Source: Nocardia seriolae NBRC 15557 (GTDB taxonomy: Bacteria; Actinomycetota; Actinomycetes; Mycobacteriales; Mycobacteriaceae). Taken from it: a stretch of 64,000 bases of DNA. The notes under the pieces are model-generated. The model made no database searches and had not been told where the DNA came from. It worked only from the letters and a program-made list of their open reading frames with translations. How positions within the stretch are numbered: the first letter of the stretch is position 1; the number at the start of each line of letters is the position of its first letter. Below, piece after piece: positions 45,506 to 56,588 of this stretch. The translations under genes were made by a program, and so were the position numbers. The stretch spans positions 56,467 to 120,466 of the forward strand of contig NZ_BJWY01000007.1 of NCBI RefSeq assembly GCF_007990715.1, given 5' to 3'.

Positions 45506-46702
45506 ATGTCCGCGAACCCCGACGCCCCGGCCACCACCGCCGTCACCACCCCCAAACCCGGCTGCGCCCTCACCGGTGCCCGCCCCCGCACCCCCTCCGG
45601 CCGCGCGGGCCGCGCCGACCACCCGGGGCAGACGGACTCACTCACCACTGATATCACACGGGCGGACGCCACCTCGGCGCCGGTCGACCGGCCGGCGCCG
45701 CGCGACGACTCGAATGCCGCCGCGGCGCAGCCGGGCGCGAGGATCTCCGATTCCGGCGATCACGGTCGAGATTCGGATGTCGCCGACCGCTGCGGGGCGA
45801 GCGAAGCTCTGGCTGCGTCCGCGACCGAGCGCGGTAGGCAGTCCGGTACGCCCGCGGTGCGGCTTTCGGGGGCGCGGCTGTCGTTCGGGGAGCGGACTCT
45901 CTGGGAGGGGCTGGACCTCGAGGTCGAGGCCGGGGAGTTCATTGCGGTGCTGGGGCCCAATGGGTCCGGGAAGACCTCGATGCTGCGGATGCTGTGGGGA
46001 CAGGTGGCGTTGAGCGCGGGGACCGCCGAAGTCGCGGGAGCGCCTGCGCGGCTGGGGAATCCGGCCATCGGGTATGTGCCGCAGCAGAAGACCATCGAAG
46101 GTGGGGCGCAGTTACGCGGCGTCGATCTGGTGGGGCTGGGCGTGGACGGACACCGCTGGGGAATCGGGTTCCGGGGGCGCAACCACCGTAAACGCAAAGT
46201 GGCCGAGGCGATCTCGGCCGTCGGAGCGGAGCAGTTCGCCTACGCGCCATTGGACGCGCTCTCCGGTGGCGAGCAGCAGCGGCTGCGGGTCGCGCAGGCG
46301 CTCGCGGGAGATCCGAAGGTGCTGCTGTGTGACGAGCCGCTGCTGTCGCTGGATCTGGCCAATCAGCGGCTGGTGTCCGAGCTCATCGACAAGCGGCGGC
46401 GCAGTCACGACACCGCCGTGCTGTTCGTGACGCACGAGATCAATCCCATTCTGCCGCTGGTGGATCGGGTGCTGTATCTGGTCGACGGGCAGTTCCGGAT
46501 CGGCACGCCCGACGAGGTCATGAACTCCGAGACGCTGTCGGAGCTGTACGGCACCGAGGTGGATGTGCTGCGGGTACGCGGCCGCCTGGTCGTGGTCGGC
46601 ACCGGCGACGCCATGGACGCGCTCGGCGAATCCGGCGCTGCCCACTGCCACGGCGAAAACCGGCACAACCACGGCGAGCACCGGAGCGAGGCGCGGGCAT
46701 GA
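45506..46702 (+). CDS. znuC: Zinc ABC transporter ATP-binding protein with long N-terminal extension
   Basis: The 398-residue protein has a Walker A GPNGSGKTS (about 154-162), signature LSGGEQQR, Walker B VLLCDEP and H-loop VTHEI, the ABC ATPase set for ZnuABC. The first 117 residues are a Pro/Ala/Thr/Asp-rich region without similarity to ABC proteins; a GTG at residue 118 (PAVRLSG) could be the true start, but the extension has normal coding composition and ATG 45506 follows GGGAG. The C-terminus is His-rich (AHCHGENRHNHGEHR), a possible metal sensor or store. The stop overlaps znuB. Confidence 0.86.
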   Translation: MSANPDAPATTAVTTPKPGCALTGARPRTPSGRAGRADHPGQTDSLTTDITRADATSAPVDRPAPRDDSNAAAAQPGARISDSGDHGRDSDVADRCGASEALAASATERGRQSGTPAVRLSGARLSFGERTLWEGLDLEVEAGEFIAVLGPNGSGKTSMLRMLWGQVALSAGTAEVAGAPARLGNPAIGYVPQQKTIEGGAQLRGVDLVGLGVDGHRWGIGFRGRNHRKRKVAEAISAVGAEQFAYAPLDALSGGEQQRLRVAQALAGDPKVLLCDEPLLSLDLANQRLVSELIDKRRRSHDTAVLFVTHEINPILPLVDRVLYLVDGQFRIGTPDEVMNSETLSELYGTEVDVLRVRGRLVVVGTGDAMDALGESGAAHCHGENRHNHGEHRSEARA

Positions 46703-47592
46703 TCGACAAACTCTCCAAGCTGTTCTCGCAGATGTTCGATGTCTCGACCACCGCGCACCTGCTCTCCTACGACTTCGTGCAGCAGGCCGTCATCGCCGCC
46801 GCGCTGCTCGGCCTGCTGGCCGGCGCCATCGGCCCGCTCATCATCAGCCGCCAGATGTCCTTCGCCGTGCACGGCACCAGCGAACTCTCGCTGACCGGCG
46901 CGGCCGCCGCGCTGCTGGCGGGCGTCGGCGTCGGCCTGGGCGCCATCTTCGGTTCGGTGGTGGCCGCGGTGCTGTTCGGCGTGCTGGGTTCCCGTGCCCG
47001 CGAACGCGATTCGGTCATCGCGGTGGTGCTGTCCTTCGGCCTCGGCCTGTCCGTGCTGTTCCTGTGGCTCGGCCCCGAACGCGCGGGCTCCAAGTTCTCG
47101 CTGCTCACCGGCCAGGTGGTGAGCGTCGGCAATTCCGGCCTGGGCATGCTGGCCACCAGCACCGCGGCCGTGCTGGTGGTGCTGGCCGCGATCTACCGCC
47201 CGCTGCTGTTCGCCAGCTCCGACCCGGAAGTGGCGGTGGCGCGTGGGGTTCCGGTGCGGGCGCTGTCCATCGTCTTCGCGGTGCTGCTCGGCGTGACCGC
47301 CGCCTTCGGCGTGCAGATCGTCGGCGCGCTGCTGGTGCTGTCGCTGCTCATCACCCCGGCCGCGGCGGCCGCGCAGCTCACCGCCAGTCCCGTCCGGGTC
47401 GCGGTGCTCTCGATCGTGTTCGCCGAAATCGCGGCCGTCGGCGGCATTCTGCTGTCGCTGGCCCCCGGCGTGCCGATCTCGACCTTCGTCACCACCATCT
47501 CGTTCACGATCTACCTGATCTGCCGCGTCGTCGGCGCCCGCACGCGCAATCGTCGCGCCGGATCCGCTCGAAGAGCACTCGTCGCCGCCTGA
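46699..47592 (+). CDS. znuB: Zinc ABC transporter permease
   Basis: The 297-residue protein has about eight to nine membrane helices and the ABC-3 permease pattern (ALLGLLAGAIGPLIISRQMSF, SELSLTGAAAALLAG, FGVQIVGALLVLSLLITPAAAAAQLT). It forms the channel of the ZnuABC importer. ATG overlaps the znuC stop as ATGA. It ends 128 bp before the convergent mutY stop with a shared hairpin. Confidence 0.9.
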   Translation: MIDKLSKLFSQMFDVSTTAHLLSYDFVQQAVIAAALLGLLAGAIGPLIISRQMSFAVHGTSELSLTGAAAALLAGVGVGLGAIFGSVVAAVLFGVLGSRARERDSVIAVVLSFGLGLSVLFLWLGPERAGSKFSLLTGQVVSVGNSGLGMLATSTAAVLVVLAAIYRPLLFASSDPEVAVARGVPVRALSIVFAVLLGVTAAFGVQIVGALLVLSLLITPAAAAAQLTASPVRVAVLSIVFAEIAAVGGILLSLAPGVPISTFVTTISFTIYLICRVVGARTRNRRAGSARRALVAA

Positions 47593-47669
47593 AGTTTCGC
47601 GCGCCGAAGCGAAACCCTGTGACGAGTTTGCGCGATCTACCGCATGAGGGGCGGTAGATCGCCCCCGCG

Positions 47670-47711
47670 CGCCCCTCCCGGACCACACAACCCCTCGACC
47701 CGGGAGGGGCG
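47670..47711. terminator. Hairpin between convergent znuB and mutY
   Basis: CGCCCCTCCCGG pairs perfectly with CCGGGAGGGGCG across an 18-nt loop, centrally placed between the two convergent stops. Confidence 0.7.
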
Positions 47712-47719
47712 TTCGCGGG

Positions 47720-48649
47720 TCAGCTGCCCTCGCCCGCCAGCGCGAACAAACCCTCGGCGGTCTGCTCGATGAGACCGTCCACCAGCAGCGAGTCCAGGGC
47801 TCGATCCCGCTGTCCCGGATCGCGAGTCCAAGCCAGATCCAGGCGAACCCGTTCCACCGGTCCCGAGGCGTCCCGCAGCACGTCGAGCAGCCGTCCACGC
47901 GCCTGCCGGTCGGTCCCCTCGTATTTCTGAACCCGGCGAACGACCTCCGAGGCCGGACGTCCCGCGGCGACCCAGGCGCACCTGGGCAACGGGCAACGCT
48001 CGCAATCGGGAGTGCGGGCGGTGCACACCAGCGCACCCAATTCCATCAACGCGGCCGACATGACGGCGGCCCGATCGACCTTGGCGGGCAGCCGCGCCTC
48101 GGTCTCGACGAGATCCCGCGCGGCCGGATTCCCGGCGTCCGCGCGGCCGTGCACGGCCCGCGCCACCACCCGGCGAACATTGGTGTCCACCACCGGAACT
48201 CGCTGCCCGTAGGCGAAACACGCCACGGCCCGCGCGGTGTACGCGCCGATGCCGGGCAGGCCGAGCAGGACGTCCACATCGGCGGGCACCACGTCGCCGT
48301 GCTCGCGCGCCAGCACGCCCGCGCACTCGTGCAACCGCAGCGCGCGTCGCGGATACCCGAGCTTGCCCCAGGCCCGCAGCACCTCACCCGACGACTCGGC
48401 GGCCATGGCCGAGGGCACCGGCCACCGGGCCACCCACTCCCGCCAGATGGGCTCCACCCGCACCACCGGCGTCTGCTGCAGCATGATCTCGCTCATCAAG
48501 ATCTGCCACGCGGAAACCCCGGGCCGCCGCCACGGCAGATCCCGCGCGGTCTCCCCGTACCAGTCGATGAGCGCGTCGCTGTCCAAGTCTGTTCTGTTCC
48601 GCCTCTCCGGGACTTTTGCCGACCGTGGGGAGCGTGGCCGTTTTCGCAT
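47720..48649 (-). CDS. mutY: A/G-specific adenine glycosylase
   Basis: MutY removes adenine paired with 8-oxoguanine. The protein (309 residues from 48649) has LPWRRPGVSAWQILMSEIMLQQT, the helix-hairpin-helix LLGLPGIGAYTARAV with the catalytic aspartate in VVDTNVRRV, and a [4Fe-4S] site CTARTPDCERCPLPRC. The last spacing is C-x4-C where Escherichia coli MutY has x5. The start is uncertain: ATG 48649 gives an Arg-rich, ribosome-site-less extension, and a TTG in LDSDALIDWY (about 48580) is an alternative. Equals Rv3589. Confidence 0.9.
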   Translation of the reverse strand: MRKRPRSPRSAKVPERRNRTDLDSDALIDWYGETARDLPWRRPGVSAWQILMSEIMLQQTPVVRVEPIWREWVARWPVPSAMAAESSGEVLRAWGKLGYPRRALRLHECAGVLAREHGDVVPADVDVLLGLPGIGAYTARAVACFAYGQRVPVVDTNVRRVVARAVHGRADAGNPAARDLVETEARLPAKVDRAAVMSAALMELGALVCTARTPDCERCPLPRCAWVAAGRPASEVVRRVQKYEGTDRQARGRLLDVLRDASGPVERVRLDLAWTRDPGQRDRALDSLLVDGLIEQTAEGLFALAGEGS

Positions 48650-48671
48650 CGGGCCGGCAGTCGATCAGTGG

Positions 48672-48726
48672 CCGGATTTCGGACGTACCCGGGGAGTTAC
48701 CCCAACCGTCCCGAAATCAGTCGTCG
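48672..48726 (-). repeat. Two-copy structured intergenic element, copy B
   Basis: Read on the minus strand, GATTTCGGGACG pairs with CGTCCGAAATC (one bulge) around GGGGTAACTCCCC. Copy A at 41287-41340 keeps the core and forms the same outer stem from different bases (CTGG/CCAG there, TTCGG/CCGAA here). It lies just upstream of mutY. The remaining bases 48727-48900, before canB, show no clear promoter or site. Confidence 0.65.
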
Positions 48727-48900
48727 CCTTGGCATTCGAGGCACACATGGCTCCTCTCGACCGTTCTAGATGGTATCCGTAGAACGCGGCCACTGAAACC
48801 GGCGGCTCACCGGGCATCCCGTGGCGCGGTCGGCGCGTCTTTGCCGGACCGTAACGCCGAAGACTCGCCGGTAACCACGGGTCTGTGGAAAATGGGACGC

Positions 48901-49524
48901 ATGCCGCATAGCAACCCGATCAGTGCCTGGAAGGCCCTGCGCGAAGGCAACGAGCGCTTCGTCACAGGCACGTTGCAGCACCCTAGCCAGGGGGCCGTCG
49001 CTCGGGCCAAGCTCATGGCCGGGCAGCAGCCCGGCGCCGTCCTGTTCGGCTGCGGCGACTCCCGGGTCGCCGCCGAGATCATCTTCGACCAGGGTCTGGG
49101 CGACATGTTCGTGGTCCGCACCGCCGGCCACGTCATCGACTCGTCGGTGCTGGGCTCCATCGAATACGGCGTGCAGGTGCTGAACGTGCCGCTCATCGTG
49201 GTGCTCGGCCACGACAGCTGCGGCGCGGTCCGGGCCACCATCGACGCCCTCGACCACGGCAATGTGCCCGGCGGCTTCATCCGCTCGGTCGTCGAACGGG
49301 TCACCCCGTCCATCCTGATCGGCCGCCGCGAGGGCCTGGAATCGGTCGACGAACTCGAGGCCCGCCACGTCGAGGAGACCGCCCGCCTGCTCATGCAGCG
49401 GTCGATGATCATCTCCCAGCGCGTGGCCACCGGCGAGTGCGCCATCGCCTGCGTCACCTACAACCTCGAGGACGGCGAGATCAAGCTGCACCGCGTCATC
49501 GGCAATATCGGCGAGGTGGTCTGA
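48901..49524 (+). CDS. canB: Beta-carbonic anhydrase
   Basis: The 207-residue enzyme hydrates CO2 to bicarbonate. Zinc ligands and acid residues are in GCGDSRVAAE and LGHDSCGAVRA, with the beta-class IEYGVQVLNVPLIVVLGH stretch between them and EARHVEETARLLMQRS near the end. It follows Mtb CanB (Rv3588c) closely from MPHSNPISAWKALREGNERFV. An ATG at 48892 is also in frame. Diverges from mutY; followed by a hairpin. Confidence 0.94.
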   Translation: MPHSNPISAWKALREGNERFVTGTLQHPSQGAVARAKLMAGQQPGAVLFGCGDSRVAAEIIFDQGLGDMFVVRTAGHVIDSSVLGSIEYGVQVLNVPLIVVLGHDSCGAVRATIDALDHGNVPGGFIRSVVERVTPSILIGRREGLESVDELEARHVEETARLLMQRSMIISQRVATGECAIACVTYNLEDGEIKLHRVIGNIGEVV

Positions 49525-49536
49525 CTCTCCGAATCT

Positions 49537-49568
49537 CCCGTGCCCGTTGCTGTAGCAGTGGGCACGGG
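49537..49568 (+). terminator. Terminator after canB
   Basis: CCCGTGCCC pairs with GGGCACGGG, extended imperfectly by GTTGCT/AGT, starting 12 bp after the canB stop. Confidence 0.65.
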
Positions 49569-49710
49569 CCACGAGAGGAGAGTGCGACGCCGGAGTTGTG
49601 CGGATCGCCGAGGCGGGCGGCGGAATTTACCGTCCCCGTAGGCGCTTTCACGTCCGACACGCCGAGACCCTGCCGGGGGTGATCCGGACGCTGCCCTTAC
49701 CGTTGTCACC

Positions 49711-50379
49711 GTGCTGGAACCGAACGGACCACTGCCACCGGAAATCTACTGGCGTCGCCGCGCTGCCGCGATCGGTGCGCTGGTGATCGCGCTCGCGCTG
49801 GTCGTCTGGGGCGCCTTCGCGCTGCTGAAGGGCGGCGGCGACAGCAAGCCGGATGCCAAGGCGGCCACCAGTTCCAGCGCCACCTCGGGTGGCAAGCCCC
49901 CGAGCGGCACCTCGGGCGCGCCGGATCCGAGCTCCGCCAAGCCGTCCGGCGCGACCTCGAGCGGCGCCGCCCCGGCGGGCGCGCAGGGCCAGTGCCCCGA
50001 CCAGTCGCTGGCCGTGAAGGTCACCGTCGGGCAGCCCACCTACAAGACCGGCGAGCAGCCGCAGTTCGGCATCGTCATCACCAATATCTCCAGTGCCGCC
50101 TGCGAACGCGACATGGGATCGGGGCTGCAACTGGTCCAGGTGCAGTCCCTGGACGGCCAGCGCAAGCTGTGGTCCAGCACCGACTGCTACCCGGACGGCA
50201 CCCCCGACATGCGCACTCTGGCCCCCGGCCAGCAGGCCGCTTTCACCGTCACCTGGTCCGGGTCCACGTCCCAGCCCAGCTGCGCCGGCGACCGGGTCCC
50301 GGTTCCGGCGGGCCCCTACACCGTTGTGGCCCAGCTCGGTTCGGTCCGTAGCTCGCCGGAACCGTTCAATATCGCCTGA
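49711..50379 (+). CDS. Membrane-anchored exported protein (Rv3587c-like)
   Basis: The 222-residue protein has a short cytoplasmic start, one membrane helix (about residues 18-40), a Ser/Gly/Pro/Lys-rich linker (45-92) and an extracytoplasmic beta-rich domain with four cysteines (CPDQ, CERD, DCYPDG, CAGD) that could form disulfides. The same gene follows canB in Mtb (Rv3587c). Function unknown. GTG start at 49711. Confidence 0.78.
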   Translation: MLEPNGPLPPEIYWRRRAAAIGALVIALALVVWGAFALLKGGGDSKPDAKAATSSSATSGGKPPSGTSGAPDPSSAKPSGATSSGAAPAGAQGQCPDQSLAVKVTVGQPTYKTGEQPQFGIVITNISSAACERDMGSGLQLVQVQSLDGQRKLWSSTDCYPDGTPDMRTLAPGQQAAFTVTWSGSTSQPSCAGDRVPVPAGPYTVVAQLGSVRSSPEPFNIA

Positions 50380-50415
50380 ATCCAGCCCTCGCGCTATTCG
50401 AGAATTCCGGTAATT

Positions 50416-50452
50416 GTGAACCGAATTCCTTTCTCGATCGAATTCGGTTCAC
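50416..50452. terminator. Hairpin between convergent Rv3587c-like gene and radA
   Basis: GTGAACCGAATTC pairs perfectly with GAATTCGGTTCAC around an 11-nt loop. It occupies most of the 95-bp gap where Mtb and other relatives carry disA. Confidence 0.78.
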
Positions 50453-50474
50453 CCGCCGTTTTCGATTTCGGCTG

Positions 50475-51890
50475 TCACTCCGCCGCTCTTTCATCGAACT
50501 CAGCCGCGGGGACGTCCGCGCGCCGTCGTCGGCGCAGTCCGGTAACGGTAAGGGCCGCACGAATATCGGTCACCTCGCGCAAAGTCATGCTGCGCCCGGT
50601 GCGTTCCACGCCCGGCGGCACCAGCGCCTCGGTGAAGCCCAGCCGCTCCGCCTCCGCGAGCCGCCGCGTCAGCCCGGTCACCTGCCGCACCTCGCCCGCC
50701 AGACCCACCTCGCCCAGCGCCACCATCCCCTTGGGCAGCGCCTGATCCTGGCTGGCGCTCGCGATGGCAAGCGCGACAGCCAGATCCGCGGCGGGCTCGA
50801 CGAGCCGCATACCGCCCACGGTGGCCGCGTAGACGTCCTGCTTGCCCACGAACACGCCCCCGCGGCTCTGCAGGACCGCCAGGACCATGGAAACGCGGTT
50901 GTAGTCCAGCCCGCTCACCGCGCGCCGCGGCGCGGGCGCCTGGGTGTCCACCGTGAGCCCCTGCACCTCGCCCAGCATGGGCCGCTTGCCGTCCATGGCG
51001 ACCGTCACCGCGGTGCCCGGCACCGAGTCGGTCCGATGATGCAGGAACAGCCCCGAAGGGTCGTCCACGCAATGGATTCCGGCCTCCCGCATCTCGAAGC
51101 AGCCGACCTCGTCGGTGCTGCCGAAACGGTTCTTGATGCCGCGCACCATACGCAGCGACGAGTGCTTGTCCCCCTCGAACTGCAGCACCACGTCCACCAG
51201 GTGCTCGAGCGTGCGCGGACCGGCCACCGCGCCGTCCTTGGTGACGTGCCCGACCAGCAGCACCGCGATCCCGCTGGCCTTGGCCAGCGAGGTGAGCGCC
51301 GCCGTCACCGACCGCACCTGGGTGACACCGCCGATCACGCCGTCCGCGTCGGCGGCCAGCATGGTCTGCACCGAGTCCACCACCAGCAGTGAGGGTTTCA
51401 CCTGTTCCACGTGCCCGAGAATGGTCGCCAGATCCGATTCCGCGGCCAGGTACACCTTTTCGTGCACCGCCCCGGTCCGATCGGCCCGCAGCCGCACCTG
51501 CCCCGCCGACTCCTCCGCGGTCACGTACAGCGCGATCTCATCCCGCGCCCGCGCCCACCGGTGCGCCACCTCGAGCAGCAGTGTCGACTTCCCGACCCCC
51601 GGCTCCCCCGACAGCAGCACCACCGACCCGGGAATGATCCCCCCGCCCAGCACCCGATCCAGCTCGGAGACGCCCGTGCCCCGGGCGTGCGTCTTGTTCG
51701 AATCGATCGTCGAAATCGGCACCGCCGCCGTGCTCGGCAGCATCGCCCGCCGCCCCACGGCCACCGCCGCCGACGAGGACGCCACCTCCTCGATGGTCCC
51801 CCATCCGCCGCAATCCGGGCACCGCCCAACCCATTTGGCGACCTCGTGCGAACACTCCGCGCATCGGTACAGCGATTTCACCTTGGCCAC
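50475..51890 (-). CDS. radA: DNA repair protein RadA (Sms)
   Basis: RadA helps process recombination intermediates by moving DNA branches. The 471-residue protein has an N-terminal zinc finger (CAECSHEVAKWVGRCPDC), a RecA-like core with Walker A GEPGVGKSTLL, the signature KNRFG (IKNRFGSTDE) and a C-terminal Lon-like domain with LPKGMVALGEVGLAGEVRQV. The lpqE and carD genes lie upstream. In Mtb disA follows radA on the same strand; here nothing does. Confidence 0.95.
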   Translation of the reverse strand: MAKVKSLYRCAECSHEVAKWVGRCPDCGGWGTIEEVASSSAAVAVGRRAMLPSTAAVPISTIDSNKTHARGTGVSELDRVLGGGIIPGSVVLLSGEPGVGKSTLLLEVAHRWARARDEIALYVTAEESAGQVRLRADRTGAVHEKVYLAAESDLATILGHVEQVKPSLLVVDSVQTMLAADADGVIGGVTQVRSVTAALTSLAKASGIAVLLVGHVTKDGAVAGPRTLEHLVDVVLQFEGDKHSSLRMVRGIKNRFGSTDEVGCFEMREAGIHCVDDPSGLFLHHRTDSVPGTAVTVAMDGKRPMLGEVQGLTVDTQAPAPRRAVSGLDYNRVSMVLAVLQSRGGVFVGKQDVYAATVGGMRLVEPAADLAVALAIASASQDQALPKGMVALGEVGLAGEVRQVTGLTRRLAEAERLGFTEALVPPGVERTGRSMTLREVTDIRAALTVTGLRRRRRADVPAAEFDERAAE

Positions 51891-51941
51891 CCGCGCAGCC
51901 TAATCAGCGCCCCCGACAACCTCCGGCACACCGCGCCCGAA

Positions 51942-51985
51942 TACGACGGTGCCCGCCCCGGAAGTCCGGGGCGGGCACCGTCGTA
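51942..51985. terminator. Strong hairpin between lpqE and radA
   Basis: A perfect 20-bp stem (TACGACGGTGCCCGCCCCGG and its complement) closes on a 4-nt AAGT loop. It would terminate the minus-strand lpqE transcript 15 bp after its stop. Further CGAA/ATTCG pairs may lengthen it. Confidence 0.82.
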
Positions 51986-51999
51986 GATTCGGCGCGAGG

Positions 52000-52647
52000 T
52001 CAGTGCTCGCCAGCCTTCACGGGCTCCTTGCGCGGGTTGTTCGCGCCGGCGTCGACCGGGACGTTGACGACGACGGTGCCGCCCTCCTTGAAGACGAAGG
52101 TCAGCGGGTAGGTGAGGCCGGGGGCGACGTCCTTGGTCAGGCCGGTGACCTCGATCAGGACCGGCTTGGCGGCCGGATCGGTGACCTTGTCCGAGGCGCC
52201 CTGGCCCTCGTTCTGCTCGTGCACCGCGGCGGCCTGGGCCGCGTCCTTGGCGGTCGGCTTGTCGGCGACGACGGTGCCCGACGGCTTGATCTCGATCTTT
52301 TCGGCCAGCTTGACCTGGCCCAGATCGGTGCTGATGCTGACCAGTTCGTCGGTCTTGCTGTCGCTCAGGTTGATGGCGCTGAAGGCCAGCACGGCCTTAC
52401 CGCCCTTGGCGTTGTTGAACTCTTCGGTCTGCGGCAGCAGGAAGCGCACGTTGCGCAGCGCGATGGAACCGACATTCGCACTGTTGCCGTTGACGGCGGC
52501 GACCTGGGTGGCGGTCTGCGAGACCTGACCGGCGCCGCAACCCGACAGCGCGAGCACCGCGCCCGCGGCGAGTGCGGCAACTGTCACGGCACGCCGCCGC
52601 GGCTTCGACGCAGTGGTGGCTTTCAGGGCAGTCACGGGGTCCTCCAT
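52000..52647 (-). CDS. lpqE: LpqE-like lipoprotein
   Basis: The 215-residue protein has a twin-Arg-like RRR segment, a hydrophobic signal helix and lipobox ALSGC near residue 35. The mature domain is beta-rich with repeated valines (VGSIALRNVRFLLPQ, AVLAFSAINLSDSKTDELVSI, VFKEGGTVVVNVPV), typical of the LpqE/Rv3584 family of unknown function. ATG 52647 follows GGAGTGAG; an upstream in-frame ATG at 52686 would add 13 residues. Divergent from carD. Confidence 0.82.
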   Translation of the reverse strand: MEDPVTALKATTASKPRRRAVTVAALAAGAVLALSGCGAGQVSQTATQVAAVNGNSANVGSIALRNVRFLLPQTEEFNNAKGGKAVLAFSAINLSDSKTDELVSISTDLGQVKLAEKIEIKPSGTVVADKPTAKDAAQAAAVHEQNEGQGASDKVTDPAAKPVLIEVTGLTKDVAPGLTYPLTFVFKEGGTVVVNVPVDAGANNPRKEPVKAGEH

Positions 52648-53566
<919 letters not shown>

Positions 53567-53568
53567 CC

Positions 53569-54315
53569 GTGAAAACTACACCCGGCGACGGCCACCGTGT
53601 CGTCGCTCTGGTTCCTGCCGCCGGCATGGGCGTGCGTCTCGGCGAGAACAAGCCGAAGGCCTTCGTCCACGTCGGCGGCAGTCCCATGCTCACTCGGGCG
53701 GTCCAGGGACTGATCGATTCCGGCTCGGTCGACGAGGTTGTGGTTATGGTGCCCGCCGAACTCGTCTCCCAGACCCGCGCCCTGCTGACCGTCTCCGCCG
53801 TACCCGTGCACGTGGTGACCGGCGGGGCCGAGCGCACCGATTCGGTGCGCGCCGGTCTCGCCGCCGCGCCCGACGCGACGCTGGTGCTGGTGCACGACGC
53901 GGCCCGCGCGCTCACTCCCCCGGCGCTCATCGCCCGCGTGGTCGACGAGCTGCGCGCGGGTGCCCGCGCGGTGGTGCCTGCGCTGCCGGTGTCCGACACC
54001 ATCAAGTCCGTCGACGCGACGGGCGCGGTGACCGGCACCCCGGACCGATCCGGGCTGCGCGCCGTTCAAACCCCGCAGGGCTTCGAGGCCGAGCTGTTGC
54101 GCACCGCCTACGCTGTGGGCACACAGGCGACAGACGATGCGGGGTTGGTGGAAATGCTTGGCGCGACCGTACATACGGTGCTCGGTGACGCCCTGGCTTT
54201 CAAGATCACCACGCCGCTCGACCTGGTGCTGGCCAATACCCTTGCCGAGAGCCGTGATACGCCCGACACCGCAGGCGGGCTGGACACGACACGCGAGGCG
54301 GTGATCGCCCCGTGA
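53569..54315 (+). CDS. ispD: 2-C-methyl-D-erythritol 4-phosphate cytidylyltransferase
   Basis: IspD makes CDP-methylerythritol in the MEP isoprenoid pathway. The 248-residue protein has the CTP-binding start [33 protein letters not shown] and [14 protein letters not shown] start follows the carD stop by 2 bp. The last 20 residues are a variable tail. It overlaps ispF by 4 bp (GTGA). Confidence 0.94.
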   Translation: MKTTPGDGHRVVALVPAAGMGVRLGENKPKAFVHVGGSPMLTRAVQGLIDSGSVDEVVVMVPAELVSQTRALLTVSAVPVHVVTGGAERTDSVRAGLAAAPDATLVLVHDAARALTPPALIARVVDELRAGARAVVPALPVSDTIKSVDATGAVTGTPDRSGLRAVQTPQGFEAELLRTAYAVGTQATDDAGLVEMLGATVHTVLGDALAFKITTPLDLVLANTLAESRDTPDTAGGLDTTREAVIAP

Positions 54316-54797
54316 TCGATCCCCGGGCACTGCGAACCGGTATCGGCAGCGATGTGCACCCCATCGAACCCGGCCGCCCCTGCTGGATGGCGGGCCTGCT
54401 GTTCGAGGGCGACAGCGGCTGCGAGGGACACTCCGACGGCGATGTGGCTGCGCACGCGCTGTGCGACGCACTGCTGTCGGCCGCCGGATTGGGCGATGTC
54501 GGCGCGATTTTCGGCACCGGTCGTCCCGAATGGGAGGGCGTGTCCGGCGCGGCCATGCTGAAGGAAGTCCGGCGGCTTTTGGACGAGGCCGGATTCGACA
54601 TTGTCAATGCGGCTGTACAGGTAATCGGGAATCGCCCGAAAATCGGTCCGCGGCGGGCCGAGGCGCAACAGGTGCTGGGTGAGATTCTGGGTGCGCCGGT
54701 TTCGGTTTCCGGCACCACCACCGACGGATTGGGCCTCACCGGCCGCGGCGAGGGCGTGGCGGCCGTCGCCACCGCGCTGCTGTGTCTGCGGGCCTGA
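54312..54797 (+). CDS. ispF: 2-C-methyl-D-erythritol 2,4-cyclodiphosphate synthase
   Basis: IspF catalyses the cyclisation step two after IspD. The 161-residue trimeric enzyme has the metal-binding [14 protein letters not shown] (residues 10-23), [19 protein letters not shown] and [19 protein letters not shown] start overlapping ispD suggests translational coupling. Confidence 0.94.
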   Translation: MIDPRALRTGIGSDVHPIEPGRPCWMAGLLFEGDSGCEGHSDGDVAAHALCDALLSAAGLGDVGAIFGTGRPEWEGVSGAAMLKEVRRLLDEAGFDIVNAAVQVIGNRPKIGPRRAEAQQVLGEILGAPVSVSGTTTDGLGLTGRGEGVAAVATALLCLRA

Positions 54798-54865
54798 CGA
54801 CCGCCGGGTCGTCGGGCCCGACGCGCCCGTAATCCGCCCGATCCCAACAGCTAGGATGCTCTGTC

Positions 54866-56263
<1,398 letters not shown>

Positions 56264-56457
56264 GCCGGGCGGTCCGCCGAGTGTGGCGGACCGCACCGAA
56301 TTCGGGGTCGCGGCCCAGCATGGGGCACAATTCGTAGCGATCCTTGCGCGGCAGGGCCGGTTTTCCGCTTCGGCAGCGCAAAATCATGCCAGGCCGACCG
56401 CCAGCGGGTCCCTACGGGTCTGACCGATATCAGCTCGCCAGTGTCGCACCACGCATA

Positions 56458-56542
56458 GTTCGCGGCCCGTCTCGATTCTGGACTGACGGAGCGGGGGAGC
56501 GAAGCGGAGGAGGGAAGAATCGAGACCTCGGGGGCCGCGAAC
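56458..56542. repeat. Long bulged inverted repeat between cysS and rlmB
   Basis: GTTCGCGGCCC plus GTCTCGATTCT pair with AGAATCGAGAC and GGGCCGCGAAC, giving two 11-bp stems split by a 5-nt bulge (CTCGG) around a 36-nt loop. The loop holds GGAGCGAAGCGGAGG (56496-56510), repeated exactly at 56548-56562 after the stem. Bases 56264-56457 between cysS and this element show no gene and no clear signal. Could be an attenuator, a terminator or an RNA. Confidence 0.7.
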
Positions 56543-56588
56543 CGCCCGGAGCGAAGCGGAGGGCAAATTAGACACGGAAGGCGAAGTG

